64,000 nucleotides of DNA from Coix lacryma-jobi var. lacryma-jobi (taxonomy: Eukaryota > Streptophyta > Magnoliopsida > Poales > Poaceae). Under the pieces are notes generated by a model. That model was given only the letters and a program-made list of their open reading frames with translations. It was not told the origin of the DNA and ran no database searches. The stretch lies in assembly GCA_009763385.1 (NCBI GenBank), contig CM019824.1, positions 150,170,305-150,234,304 of the forward strand, given 5' to 3'. This document shows, in pieces, positions 55,637-64,000 of the stretch. Each line of letters begins with the position of its first letter. Position 1 is the first letter of the stretch. The position numbers and the translations under genes were made by a program.

Positions 55637-57162
55637 CTTCGCAGTGCATGCCCAGAGCGGCGAGGTCGCTGGTAAGGCCCTCGACGCGCTGATCAAGCCT
55701 GCGCTTCTCGGACAGCACGTCGCGCTTTTCGGCCCTGAGGTCTTCTACCAGCTTGCCCGTCTCTGCGAGGGCCAGATCCTTCCGGATCACCTCTCGCCGC
55801 GCCGCCTCCGCCGCGGATCGGGCGGTGGCGGCTTCGCTCTGGGCATCCTCGACCTCTTTCTTCGCCGCCTCCGCTGCGGATCGGGCGGTGGCGGCTCTGC
55901 TTTGGGCGTCAGCGGCTTCCTTCTTCGCCACCTCCGCTTCAGACCGGGCGGTGGTGGCCTCGCTTCGGGCATCAGCGACCTCCTTCCTCGACTCTTCTAG
56001 AGCGGTGGCAGCCTCCTCCTTAGCTCGGGCGGCCTCCCCTCGAGCCGCTGGGGCCTCTACCTGCGCTTCGTTGAGCCGACTCGCCATTTGGGCATTCCGG
56101 CTCAGCTCAGCGCGGAGATCCTGGAGCTCCGCCTCCGCCCTAGCGAGGGCAGCCGCCGCCCGCGCGGACCTGTCCGTCTCCTCCGAGAAGGACCGCTCCG
56201 CCTCCGCCATGAGCTGACCACCTCCCTGAAGATGGACCGCGCCTCCCGCGGGCCCCCTGTTGGGCCGATCGCTCGACGGGGACCATGGCTCGGGGTGAGC
56301 TCGGCGCGTAAGGAAACGGCCACACCGGTCGATCGACCTCGACGAGGGGCAGGCCCTCCTCCTCCGGCTCGAGCGGTGCCGGCTGCGGCCCACCAACCGG
56401 TGGTACAGGCTGCGACTCCCTCCGCCCCTCCTCCGTCTCCGCCCGCTGCTCCGTCTCCTCCCGGGGCGACGGCGCGGCCTCGCGTGGAGACGGGGATCCG
56501 AGCGGTAGCGGATCACTCGAGGGGTGGCTCGCCCCAAGCTCTCCTCCCTCGCCGAGTCCTCCGGCGTCTTGTCGCCCCTGACCGGGGCCTCGAGCGCTTC
56601 TTCCAGTGTTGGGCCCTCGACCGGAGGTGGCACCCGCTCCAGCTCGTCCAAGAGCTCCTCCATCGTCGGCACCAATGCCTCTCCCTCCTGCCCCTCCTCC
56701 GTGGGCCGACTCTCGTCGACTGGGGTCTCGGGGGCCGCTGACCCCCCGGCCTCAGACACCGACGTAGCCGCGCCTATCCGGTGCTCCCCCAAAATGGTTG
56801 TCATGGCGGGGGGAGAAGCGGCCCCCTCGGTAGGTACCACCGGAGCAGGAGGAGGCGGTGTCGCGACGGACGCGGTGACGGCAGGATCGACGCCAGGAGC
56901 TGTGGTCCCTGCTGAAATAGATAACGACGTCATCAGAGTCAGGAAGATGCCTCGACCTCCGTGGTCGATGGCGGCGGCCTCACCAAGATCCGCGGCGGCC
57001 ATCTGACTTCCCCGAGCCATGGCCGCTCGGGCCTTTGCTAGCCAAGCGGCCGCCCCAGCAGAGGAAGAAGCCATACCTCGAGGTCCCTGTTCCACAGCAA
57101 AGCTCGAGGTCTTAGTCCGCTTGGACGCTGCGAGGTCCACCTCCTGCCAGGAGCGCTTTCCC

Positions 57163-57255
57163 CTAAAAAACCATAGACGGCGCGCATCACAAAAGATAAA
57201 AGAAAAGGGGGGGAGTAAAACCTCACTACCAGCAAAATTGAAAAACACTACTTAC
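57163..57255 (-). other. Intron 2 of the antisense gene
   Basis: Minus strand donor TTTGG/GTAAGTAGTG and acceptor GGTTTTTTAG/GGGAAAG; 93 bp and T-rich, in contrast to the GC-rich exons on either side. Confidence 0.75.
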
Positions 57256-58296
57256 CCAAAGTGACGGCGGGCCTTCTTCCCCGAGCTGCCGGATTCTCCC
57301 GAGGACTTCGAGCCCGATCTATGGCTCGAGCCATGCTCCCGAGCCGTCTCTGTGTGGCTCGATCGGGGGGAAGGCTCCCGGTGCTTCCCGTGGCTCGACC
57401 TCGATGGGGAGCCCTCCTTCTGCCCCTTGTCTCTGGGGGGCGCGCCTCCTTCGAGCGGTCATCTCGGCGCCTTTCCCGGCGCGGGCTCCGAGACCTACTC
57501 CGGCGTCGGGCCGGCGGTCGCGCCTCCCCACATCGGCCTCCTTCTCCCGGCGGTGGTGCGGTGACGGACTCCGGGGTCGGTCGCAACTCTGGTCGCGAGA
57601 CGGCCGGGGACTCCCCCCTCGACGGTCATGATGACGGGGGCTCGGCGCCCTCTCATGCTGCCCGCTCCTCCGCGGGCTCGACGTCGCCCTCGACGCCTCA
57701 TGGCGGTCGACCCCGGCATCCCCTCCGGCGTGATGGTCGCTCCTCGAGGTCCAGCCCTTCTCGAGACCCCCGCCTGTGTCGACGTGGCCGAAGCCTCCTT
57801 CTGTGCCGCGGCGACGGCGACCCGGGTCCGAGGCTTCTTTGCGTCCAGGGGCACGTCCGGCACGAAGCTCGACGGACCTCGGGCCCCCGACGAGGCAGGG
57901 CTCGGCGCCGCCTTCCGCGGCTGCGTCCCGCGCGATCCCTTCGCCGGAGGGACCTCCAGTATACCCTCCTGCACAGAGGAGCGGTCAGCCCTGACGACGA
58001 CGACCCGCGCGCCTCAGACGCGCATCCATCCCCTCGTCGTCACTCTCCTCCTCATCATCACTCTCCTCCTCCGAGCTCGAAGAGCTCAGCTCGGGGGACC
58101 CATCTCCAGGCTGCCGGTTGCGACGAGCCTTCGCCAGCCTCTGCTCCCGAGCCGAGCGATGCAAGTTTTTGTTTTTCTCTTTCTTCTTTCTGGCATCCTT
58201 GCTCTCCTTATCTTTCTGAGCAGAGAGGCGCCTCACCTGGGTATCCGCGGCGTCCTCCCTCACCCGGGGCCTCGACGCACGACAAGTAAATGCCCC

Positions 58297-58405
58297 CTGC
58301 AAAAAAGAAGAAGCGTGACGAGACAACCCACAAGAAGAATGTACAAGGTTCGGAGAAAGAGAAAGGGGGAGAGGCTCGGGACAGCTTAGCTCGAGGGGGG
58401 CTTAC
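58297..58405 (-). other. Intron 1 of the antisense gene
   Basis: Minus strand donor GACCTG/GTAAGCC and acceptor TTCTTTTTTGCAG/GGGG; 109 bp with a clear pyrimidine tract. Confidence 0.75.
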
Positions 58406-59493
58406 CAGGTCGAGACACCCCTCGTCGGGTGCCATGGCGACCAGGTTGTGTACTCAGGGACGAACGACCCCTGGATCGTGATCGACACCGGGAGACGCCC
58501 TCGCTCCGAGGCAGCCTCTCCTCGGCCATCCTCGACCGATTTAGCGCCTCGAGCTGGGCCTTCGGCCCCATCTCGTGCATAAGAAGGGGGCGGTCCGCTA
58601 GCGGAAGAAACCTTCGCTGGTGGAACGCCAGATGAACGCCCAGATGACCGCTTGAATGGTCAAATTTCTCGTCCACCAGCGTCCTCATCATCTTCATCTG
58701 CGGTACCAGGTGGCGTTGCCTGTCCGCCGCGACGCCCCAGGTCCACTTCTCCGGGCGTTGAGTGAGGACACTGCCGGTGTACTGCGGAAGAAGACCACCT
58801 TCATTCCACAGATAGAACCAGTGGTCGTCCCACCCGGCCTGGTTGGTGGAAAGCTTGTACCGCAGGTATTCGCGGGGGACATTGGCCGACGAGGTCCCAG
58901 TCCTCGGAGTGACGGTGAGGGAGCCCATGCGCACGAGCCGCCTCCCGCTGGGCTTCAAGGCCTTGATGAAAAGCTCGCCCGGAAGAGATGGACGAACATC
59001 TCCCAGTGCGGCTCGATCTTCAGGTACCCCTCGCACACCGCGGCGAAGATAGCAACATGCGAGATTGAATTGGGGGAGAAGTGTTGTAGCTCCACCTCGT
59101 AGTGGTGGGTCAGCGCCCGCATGAAGCGGCTCGGCGGAACACCGAGCCCCATGCGGTGGTAGCGCGTGAAGCTCACCACGTACCCCTCCGGCGGGTGCGG
59201 CTCCCGGTGCTCCGCCGACGGGATAGCCCACCACGCGGGTCCCTCCTCCGGGTTGGGATGGAGAAGCCCCTGGGCACCAACGAGTCCATCTCGCGCTGCG
59301 TCACCTTCGTCCGGCTCCAGTCTTCGGCCGGTAGCGCTTGTGTCTGGCAGCCATGACGATGGCGGCGCGGACCCGAGCAGCAGACGGACGGCCGGAAAAT
59401 TCCCAATCAAATAGCTCGAGGGAGAGGGCGCGTGAAGGCTACGGCGGCGGTGAAGGCAAAGGCAAAGTAAAGGGTTCCTTTCCCCTCTTTCGA

Positions 59494-59501
59494 TATTTAT
59501 A
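59494..59501 (-). promoter_or_regulatory. TATA box of the antisense gene
   Basis: TATAAATA on the minus strand inside ttccCTTATAAATATCGAAA, in a region otherwise GC-rich, about 140 bp before the ATG. Confidence 0.65.
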
Positions 59502-59559
59502 AGGGAAAACCCCAACGGGCGGGGTCTCCCACGACGTAAAAAGGTAACCGCATGCATTT

Positions 59560-60513
59560 AATGCGCCCACCTAACCACGTCTCGAGCCGGGTTGACAGGT
59601 ACACGCGGCAACATCCCATCCGCTCAACTACCGGGGCCCTCCGCGGCCGCCGCTCCAACTTCACGTCCGCCGCCCTGGCGCCACGATCTCCACTCCCTGA
59701 CAGTTTCCGCCTAAAAAGGCGCGCCCAACGGGCAGAAGGATTCCAAGCGACGAAGGCTTCTTCAGGAAGGTAAAAATGGGCCCCGGCCCTAAGCCTCGAA
59801 GCAGCGAAGGCGGGCCCTCGAAGGGGGTTCGACAGCCGGCTTCGAGCACCCGAGTCAGGACACCAAGGGGTGCCACTCGCAGCATCGCTCGAGGGCCAAG
59901 CCCTCGAGGCCCCTCACGTGTATCCAAGGCGGGGCGCGCGACGTGCAGTGAGATCCCTCGGAGGGAGGCATCGAGCCACCGGGGTCCTATCGAATGGACC
60001 CGGCACTCCTGCAGACTGAGCGCTCATGCTTTATGAGATCGCCTCCGGGCTACAGTCGACCCCATCGAACGGGGCACGAGGTCTCACTTGGATTTCCCCA
60101 TTACCAGCTCACCGGGAACCTCGATACTCGCCCACTCGTGGTAGTACGAGGCATCCCCCCTCGCATCCGATCAAAAGGACTCGCGGGATGAAAAGCCAAG
60201 GCAATTAGCGTGTCGGACAGCTCGAAGAGCCGGCGGTCAGTTCAGCCTGGCACCCCTCGACAAAGAGGGGTAAAAAAACTCGGGGGCTCGACACTCCCGA
60301 ACCTAAAAAACGTAACTAACACTCGCAAAACAGCCCACGAGGGAGCCCTAACCACTCCCCCGTGGCCTCGGGGGCTACACCCGCGGGTGTCGCTCGCGCG
60401 ACACCCACGGAATCAAAACGGCCAAACCCTCGAGACCGGTTAGCTAACCCTCGAGATCCTAGTCGGGAGCCCCTACTCGAGTGCCAGCACTCGAACAAGG
60501 GCTCGGGGGCTAC
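59560..60513 (+). other. 3' spacer and polypurine tract of Tat-2
   Basis: CTCGAG- and CCCTCGAGG-rich non-coding DNA. It ends with agggctcgggggctac (60498-60513), a purine-rich tract directly before the 3' LTR. Would also contain the upstream region of the antisense gene. Confidence 0.6.
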
Positions 60514-61605
60514 TGTCGGGGGAACACCAAAGGGGTACTCCCAATCAACGCAAAACCAATAGGTTAAACCTGGAACACCAATTAATAGCAAAACCTAGCA
60601 AGTATAACCTTCTAAAAAGCCAACTCCTCGAGCCCCGGTACATAGGCCTCGAGCCCTCCGCAGTCATACATCGCTCCTCGAGACCCCACGTGGGACCTCG
60701 AGCCTCTCTGGCGCGACAGCCTATCCCTCGAGACGCTCCACGCCTCCCTCGAGCGGCACGGGCACCGGATACCAAACCCATACTGAGTTTAATGCGTTCA
60801 CCTACTCCGGTAACGTCTTCTGGTGCACGGCGACATGCGCCACAGTATACCGGAGCCACAGTCAAATCTCGCTTTCACCTCAAGCATGGGCAAAAAGGCG
60901 AAAGTACAGTACTGTTGGGTCGTGCCCGGCACTGTAGCACACTCGAGCCTCATCCCGAGGCCTGGGATCCCGCTGTACGCCCGGGCGTTCTGGGACTTGC
61001 CGTACCTGCGGGGGCTCGAGCCCTCCGTAGGCGCCACCTCGAGGCCGGCTCCGCGCCCTCGAGCCCTAACTGCTTTCACGCTATTGAAGAGCAGGTACCC
61101 CAAGACCCGGAGGGACCCTGCCGTGTCCTGTACGTACCGGGATGGGTGCTGTACGACTTCCACATCGCCACGCCTCCACGTCCGCGCCCGGGATGAAGGC
61201 CACGTATCAAGGATGCCTCAACAACAACACCCACGTTGGCTATAGTGACTTTGACGAGACAGAGTTCCTACCCTTCGCCATACCGAACGCTGTAGATGTC
61301 AATCCTATGTAAACCCGCCTCCTCTTGTTCTAAAAAGGGACGTCAGGGCCCTTCGCGCGCAAGGGAGACACGAGTCCACACACAAAAACACGAGTCTGGA
61401 CTCCGGTCCACGCTCATTGAGTTTGTAGTGCCCCTGTACAAGCACTTAGGTGCAAGTAATACGAGAACCTCCTCCCCCGCTGGACGTAGAGACTTCTTTC
61501 CCCCATCTTAGGATAAATCCTTGTCCCACTTGCATTTCACCATCCAGGAGAGAACATGCGATCATATACTGTTGGTGTCATACCCCCGGGGTCGAAACAC
61601 CGACA
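60514..61605 (+). repeat. 3' LTR of Tat-2
   Basis: 1092 bp, tgtcgggggaacacc to ggtcgaaacaccgaca; partner of 49736-50820; right TSD copy cttgt at 61606-61610. Confidence 0.96.
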
Positions 61606-61610
61606 CTTGT

Positions 61611-62645
61611 ACACTCTCTAATTCCTCCATTAGCTTAGTGATAAGAGAGTTTGGTTTTCTTGTCTAAATTTTTAGTTATCATGTTTATCTTCATCACTAG
61701 AAAATCACTTAGAGGTCACTAATCACCATCCTAGAGAGTCACTATGGGAGAAGATTTTAGGTGGTTTCTTCACCTTTCTTGGCCATGAGAACAGTGTGGG
61801 AGTTGTCATCATCAACATCGGACAAGTTGTTGAATAGCCTTGGTGAAGGAGATGACTTTTTTTTGGTATGCTATTGTTGCTATCTTCTCATCTTCTTCAC
61901 TTGAGCTTTGAGCGGTTGAATCCCATTCATGTCCAATGTGAGCTTCTCCCATGTATCTCTTGTTGTGTTTCTTGTAATTGCCTTTGTCATCTTTCTTGCC
62001 CTGTTGAAGTTGTTGTCCTTCTTCTCATGTGGACAATGTGCTATGAAGTGATCGGTGCTACCACAATTGTAGCAAGTTCTCTTCTTCTTGTTTGGAAATC
62101 TTCTCTTCACAAACTTGTAACCTTCCTTCTTGAGCCCCTTGCGGTATCTTCTCATGAAAAGAGCTATGTCTTCAATTGCTTCAAATTCTTCACCTTCACT
62201 TCTACTTTCACTCGAGGATGATGAGTTGTCCTCAACTTCTATTTTCTTCTTTTGTTGTGCTTGGGCTTGCTTGTAGAGGCTTGCTTGCTTGACTTTGCCT
62301 TGCTTGATGTTGCTTGCCTTGATGGCTTGCTAGCCTTAAGTGCCACATCCTTGATCTTCATCCCATCTAGCCTAGCTTGAAACTCTCCAAGCTTCCTTCT
62401 CTCATTTGCCTCTTCTCTTTGCATGTCAAAGGTAATAATCCTCCCAAGCACATCACTAGGTGTGAATTGCTCAACTTCTTCTTGTCCCTAATCAATGTCA
62501 CTACAGTCTCATTCCTTGGTGAGTATGCTTCCAACATGATCTTCACAACCTTGTGATCATTGATTTCATTACCACCTAGCCCTCTAATCTGCCGACAATG
62601 ACCATCAACCTATCAAACATTTCTTGTGGGCCTTCACCATCACAA
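61611..62645 (-). pseudogene. Gag N-terminal and zinc-knuckle part of copia-2
   Basis: Right to left: UBN2-type gag sequence (about 62640-62450, frames broken), ORF 62451-62239 (MQREEANERRKLGEFQARLD, then a lysine/serine-rich stretch), and ORF 62155-61880 with the zinc knuckle CYNCGSTDHFIAHC (62074-62033). The knuckle would bind element RNA. Cut on the right by the Tekay-like LTR and on the left by Tat-2. Confidence 0.8.
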
Positions 62646-64000
62646 TGTAACACCTCTGGTGTTTAATCTGTAATTAACCTGACATGTCATCATCATTAGT
62701 CATAATCATTCTTGTCATGCATTAATGTTTGTCTAGTGGTTGCTTGCCTTTACCTTTTCCTAAAAGGTATTTTGTCGTGTAGTAGTGATCTCTTTTCAAA
62801 AAAAACCCTAAATGCCCAAATCTTCCTTTAAGGGCAAAATGGTAATTTCAACTCTGTGCCTAGTCTTGTGTATTTCTTGTTCAGTTTAGTGTCTTGAAGC
62901 TTTGTTGTGTTGTTCAAAACCCAAAATCAAAAACAGATTTCAAATCCCTTTGAAAAATCCCAAATTCCAAACCCTGGCTTTTACCCCTCTTTAAATAATT
63001 TAAAAACTATTCAAAATTTGGACTTGGTCTAAAAAGCAAAGTTGTAGATCTTGTCAAGAGGAACAACTTTGGTGTTTACAAATTTTCAAGTTTCTATATA
63101 AAATCAAAAGTAATTTTGAAATTATTCAAGTCTTAAAAGTGTCCCCTTTTCTGATTTCGAAAATAATTCAAGAACTGTTTGGAATTTGAAAATATTCTTT
63201 TTTACAAAGTTGTAGATCTCCTTTTTCTGCACAACTTTGGTATTTTGAGTTTTTGCTGCTCAGTTTAATTTTTGGGAGAAATTTGCAAAATACAGAAAAT
63301 CAAACCCTACACCCTAGCCCTGTTCATCTTCTACCTAGGGCCAAGGGGGCCGGTCATGGCAGCTCGCCGGCGCCGCGTGCGCCACACGCCTGGCAGCTAC
63401 TCGCCTGCCTCCAACCTGCCGCCGCTGTCCGCGCCATCATGCCGCATCCGCACGCGCAAGCGCTGACCTCCGTCCCCGTCCCCCACTGCTCCCCGACGTC
63501 GCCGCCGCGTGGCCGTCGCCGGCAAGCACGACGCCCGGTCCCAAACTGATTTCCGTCCTTTCTTCATCATGAGATCGATAGCACGCGCCACGAGCATTCT
63601 TATCCACCCCCGCGCGCTCCCTAACGGCCCCTGGCCGCGGCTATAAAAGGCCCGCCGGCCGGCGGGAGCTCCGCACTCACTCCGCCACCGTCGCCAGCTC
63701 ACTCCAGAGTCTTCGCCGCTCCACCACCTAGCCCAGAAGCTCCGCCTTGAGCTCGCGAAGCTTCCCAGCCCCTCAATTTTACCTCCGCCGCCTCCAATCG
63801 CCCGACGTAACCCCATCTTCCCAAACTCCGGCGAAACACCGGTGAGCTCGGGTTCGGGAAATCCCCACTCTCCGGCCATGATCATCTTTCTCCGACCCCT
63901 GTGTCAGCTTCCCTGTCTTCTTGCGGCTCTGACCGTGCCATTGTGACCTCGTGCGGTGCACAGGATCGCCGGAGCGCCGAGCGCCGCCGTGAACGCCCGC
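62646..64000 (+). repeat. Tekay-like LTR, first 1355 bp (window edge)
   Basis: Begins tgtaacacctctggtg exactly as the LTR at 1408 and follows it through the AT-rich part into the GC-rich promoter block. As it is cut by the window end it may be a 5' LTR or a solo LTR. It inserted into copia-2 gag. Confidence 0.9.
63642..63648 (+). promoter_or_regulatory. TATA box in the right-hand Tekay-like LTR
   Basis: TATAAAA in ccgcggctataaaaggcc, in the same setting as 2371. Confidence 0.72.

Larger units (their letters stand above)
55020..59354 (-). pseudogene. Antisense multi-exon gene of Tat-2 (Transposase_28-like, coiled coil)
   Basis: Opposite strand to the element. Start ATG at 59354 (MAARHKRYRP), 140 bp after a TATA box. 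Exon 1 (to 58406) has EMDSLVPRGFSIP, a region with PEGYVVSFTRYHRMGLGVPP, HFSPNSISHVAIFAAVCEGY and EPHWEMFVHLF (resembling the putative gypsy-type transposon family, Transposase_28), then WDDHWFYLWNEGG. Introns with GT-AG ends: 58405-58297, 57255-57163, 55636-55560. Exon 2 is basic with a Ser/Glu run; exon 3 holds an Ala/Glu-rich coiled coil with eleven-residue-like repeats (about 56200-55660); exon 4 encodes DSMWGVAPVAAAEGAVARGD and YFDAAARDRVRHALH. Frameshifts near 59315, 59270, 58970 and 56220 break this copy. Similar antisense ORFs are known from Tat-type elements; function unknown. Confidence 0.75.
49736..61605 (+). mobile_element. Tat-2: gypsy element nested in copia-2, pol-deleted
   Basis: LTRs 49736-50820 and 60514-61605, TSD cttgt. 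Sense strand: leader and gag (50878-53570), fused directly to integrase (53571-54538); protease active site, RT, RNase H and the integrase zinc finger are missing. On the antisense strand between integrase and the 3' LTR lies an intron-containing gene (59354 to about 55020). Tat lineage is inferred from this layout. It needs proteins from other copies to move. Confidence 0.93.
41175..62645 (-). mobile_element. copia-2: Ty1/copia (SIRE/Maximus type) with extra ORF
   Basis: Right to left: gag (62645-61611, then 49735-48735 after removing Tat-2), protease, integrase, RT, RNase H, extra ORF, polypurine tract, 3' LTR. The right end is cut by a Tekay-like LTR at 62646, so the 5' LTR is not in the window. 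An extra ORF after RNase H fits the SIRE/Maximus lineage. A possible left target-site copy is gcatg (41170-41174). Seven clusters of a palindromic word run through it. Confidence 0.9.

Noticed and set aside
57038..57248. N-terminal part of the 608-codon antisense ORF as coding
   Set aside because: 57255-57163 is a T-rich intron with good GT-AG ends; the ORF only happens to stay open through it.
60514..61605. Solo LTR
   Set aside because: It pairs with 49736-50820 and shares the TSD cttgt, so it belongs to the nested Tat-2 element.

Overview
This is plant nuclear DNA, almost certainly from a panicoid grass of the Sorghum/Saccharum/Miscanthus/maize kind. The evidence is a dense nest of grass-type LTR retrotransposons, an En/Spm CACTA element whose ends carry the TTTGCCGAG subterminal motif, and Stowaway- and Tourist-like MITEs. 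I see no intact host gene, no rRNA or tRNA gene and no CRISPR. Genus-level placement is inference.

Layout, left to right. (1) 1-5395: the 3' end of a Ty3/gypsy chromovirus (Tekay-like), with broken integrase plus chromodomain and a ~4 kb 3' LTR, inserted in copia-1. (2) 5396-9638, minus: copia-1, a decayed Ty1/copia element of SIRE/Maximus type with a 2.1 kb 5' LTR. (3) 9639-10982: host-like DNA with two MITEs. (4) 10983-20354, minus: Tat-1, a structurally complete Tat-type gypsy element with two LTRs, a TSD of gcttg and dual RNase H, but broken ORFs. (5) 20360-21705: host-like DNA with exon-like fragments. (6) 21709-31418: a complete CACTA transposon (TSD aat) with TnpA-like and TNP2-like genes, both broken, and a ~1.1 kb inverted repeat near its right end. 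(7) 31422-37049: host-like DNA, a Stowaway MITE, an exon-like segment and a 222-bp tandem duplication. (8) 37050-41174, minus: 3' LTR and minisatellite-rich 3' region of Tat-3. (9) 41175-62645, minus: copia-2, SIRE/Maximus-like, with an extra ORF after RNase H; split at 49736-61605 by Tat-2, a plus-strand gypsy element with TSD cttgt. (10) 62646-64000: start of a second LTR of the same family as the one at the left edge.

How the parts relate: insertion order can be read from the nesting. Tekay-1 interrupts copia-1; copia-2 interrupts Tat-3; Tat-2 and the right-hand Tekay-like LTR interrupt copia-2. Tat-1 and the CACTA sit separately in host-like DNA.

Most interesting signals: (a) a short palindrome, about 24 copies in seven clusters, scattered through LTR, spacers and coding regions of copia-2 only, with a different palindrome clustered in the LTR of its relative copia-1; (b) a multi-intron antisense gene with its own TATA box inside Tat-2, in an element that has lost protease, RT and RNase H; (c) a long hairpin in the CACTA that includes the element's own subterminal repeats, resembling a self-silencing locus; (d) minisatellite and higher-order repeats in the 3' region of Tat-3.
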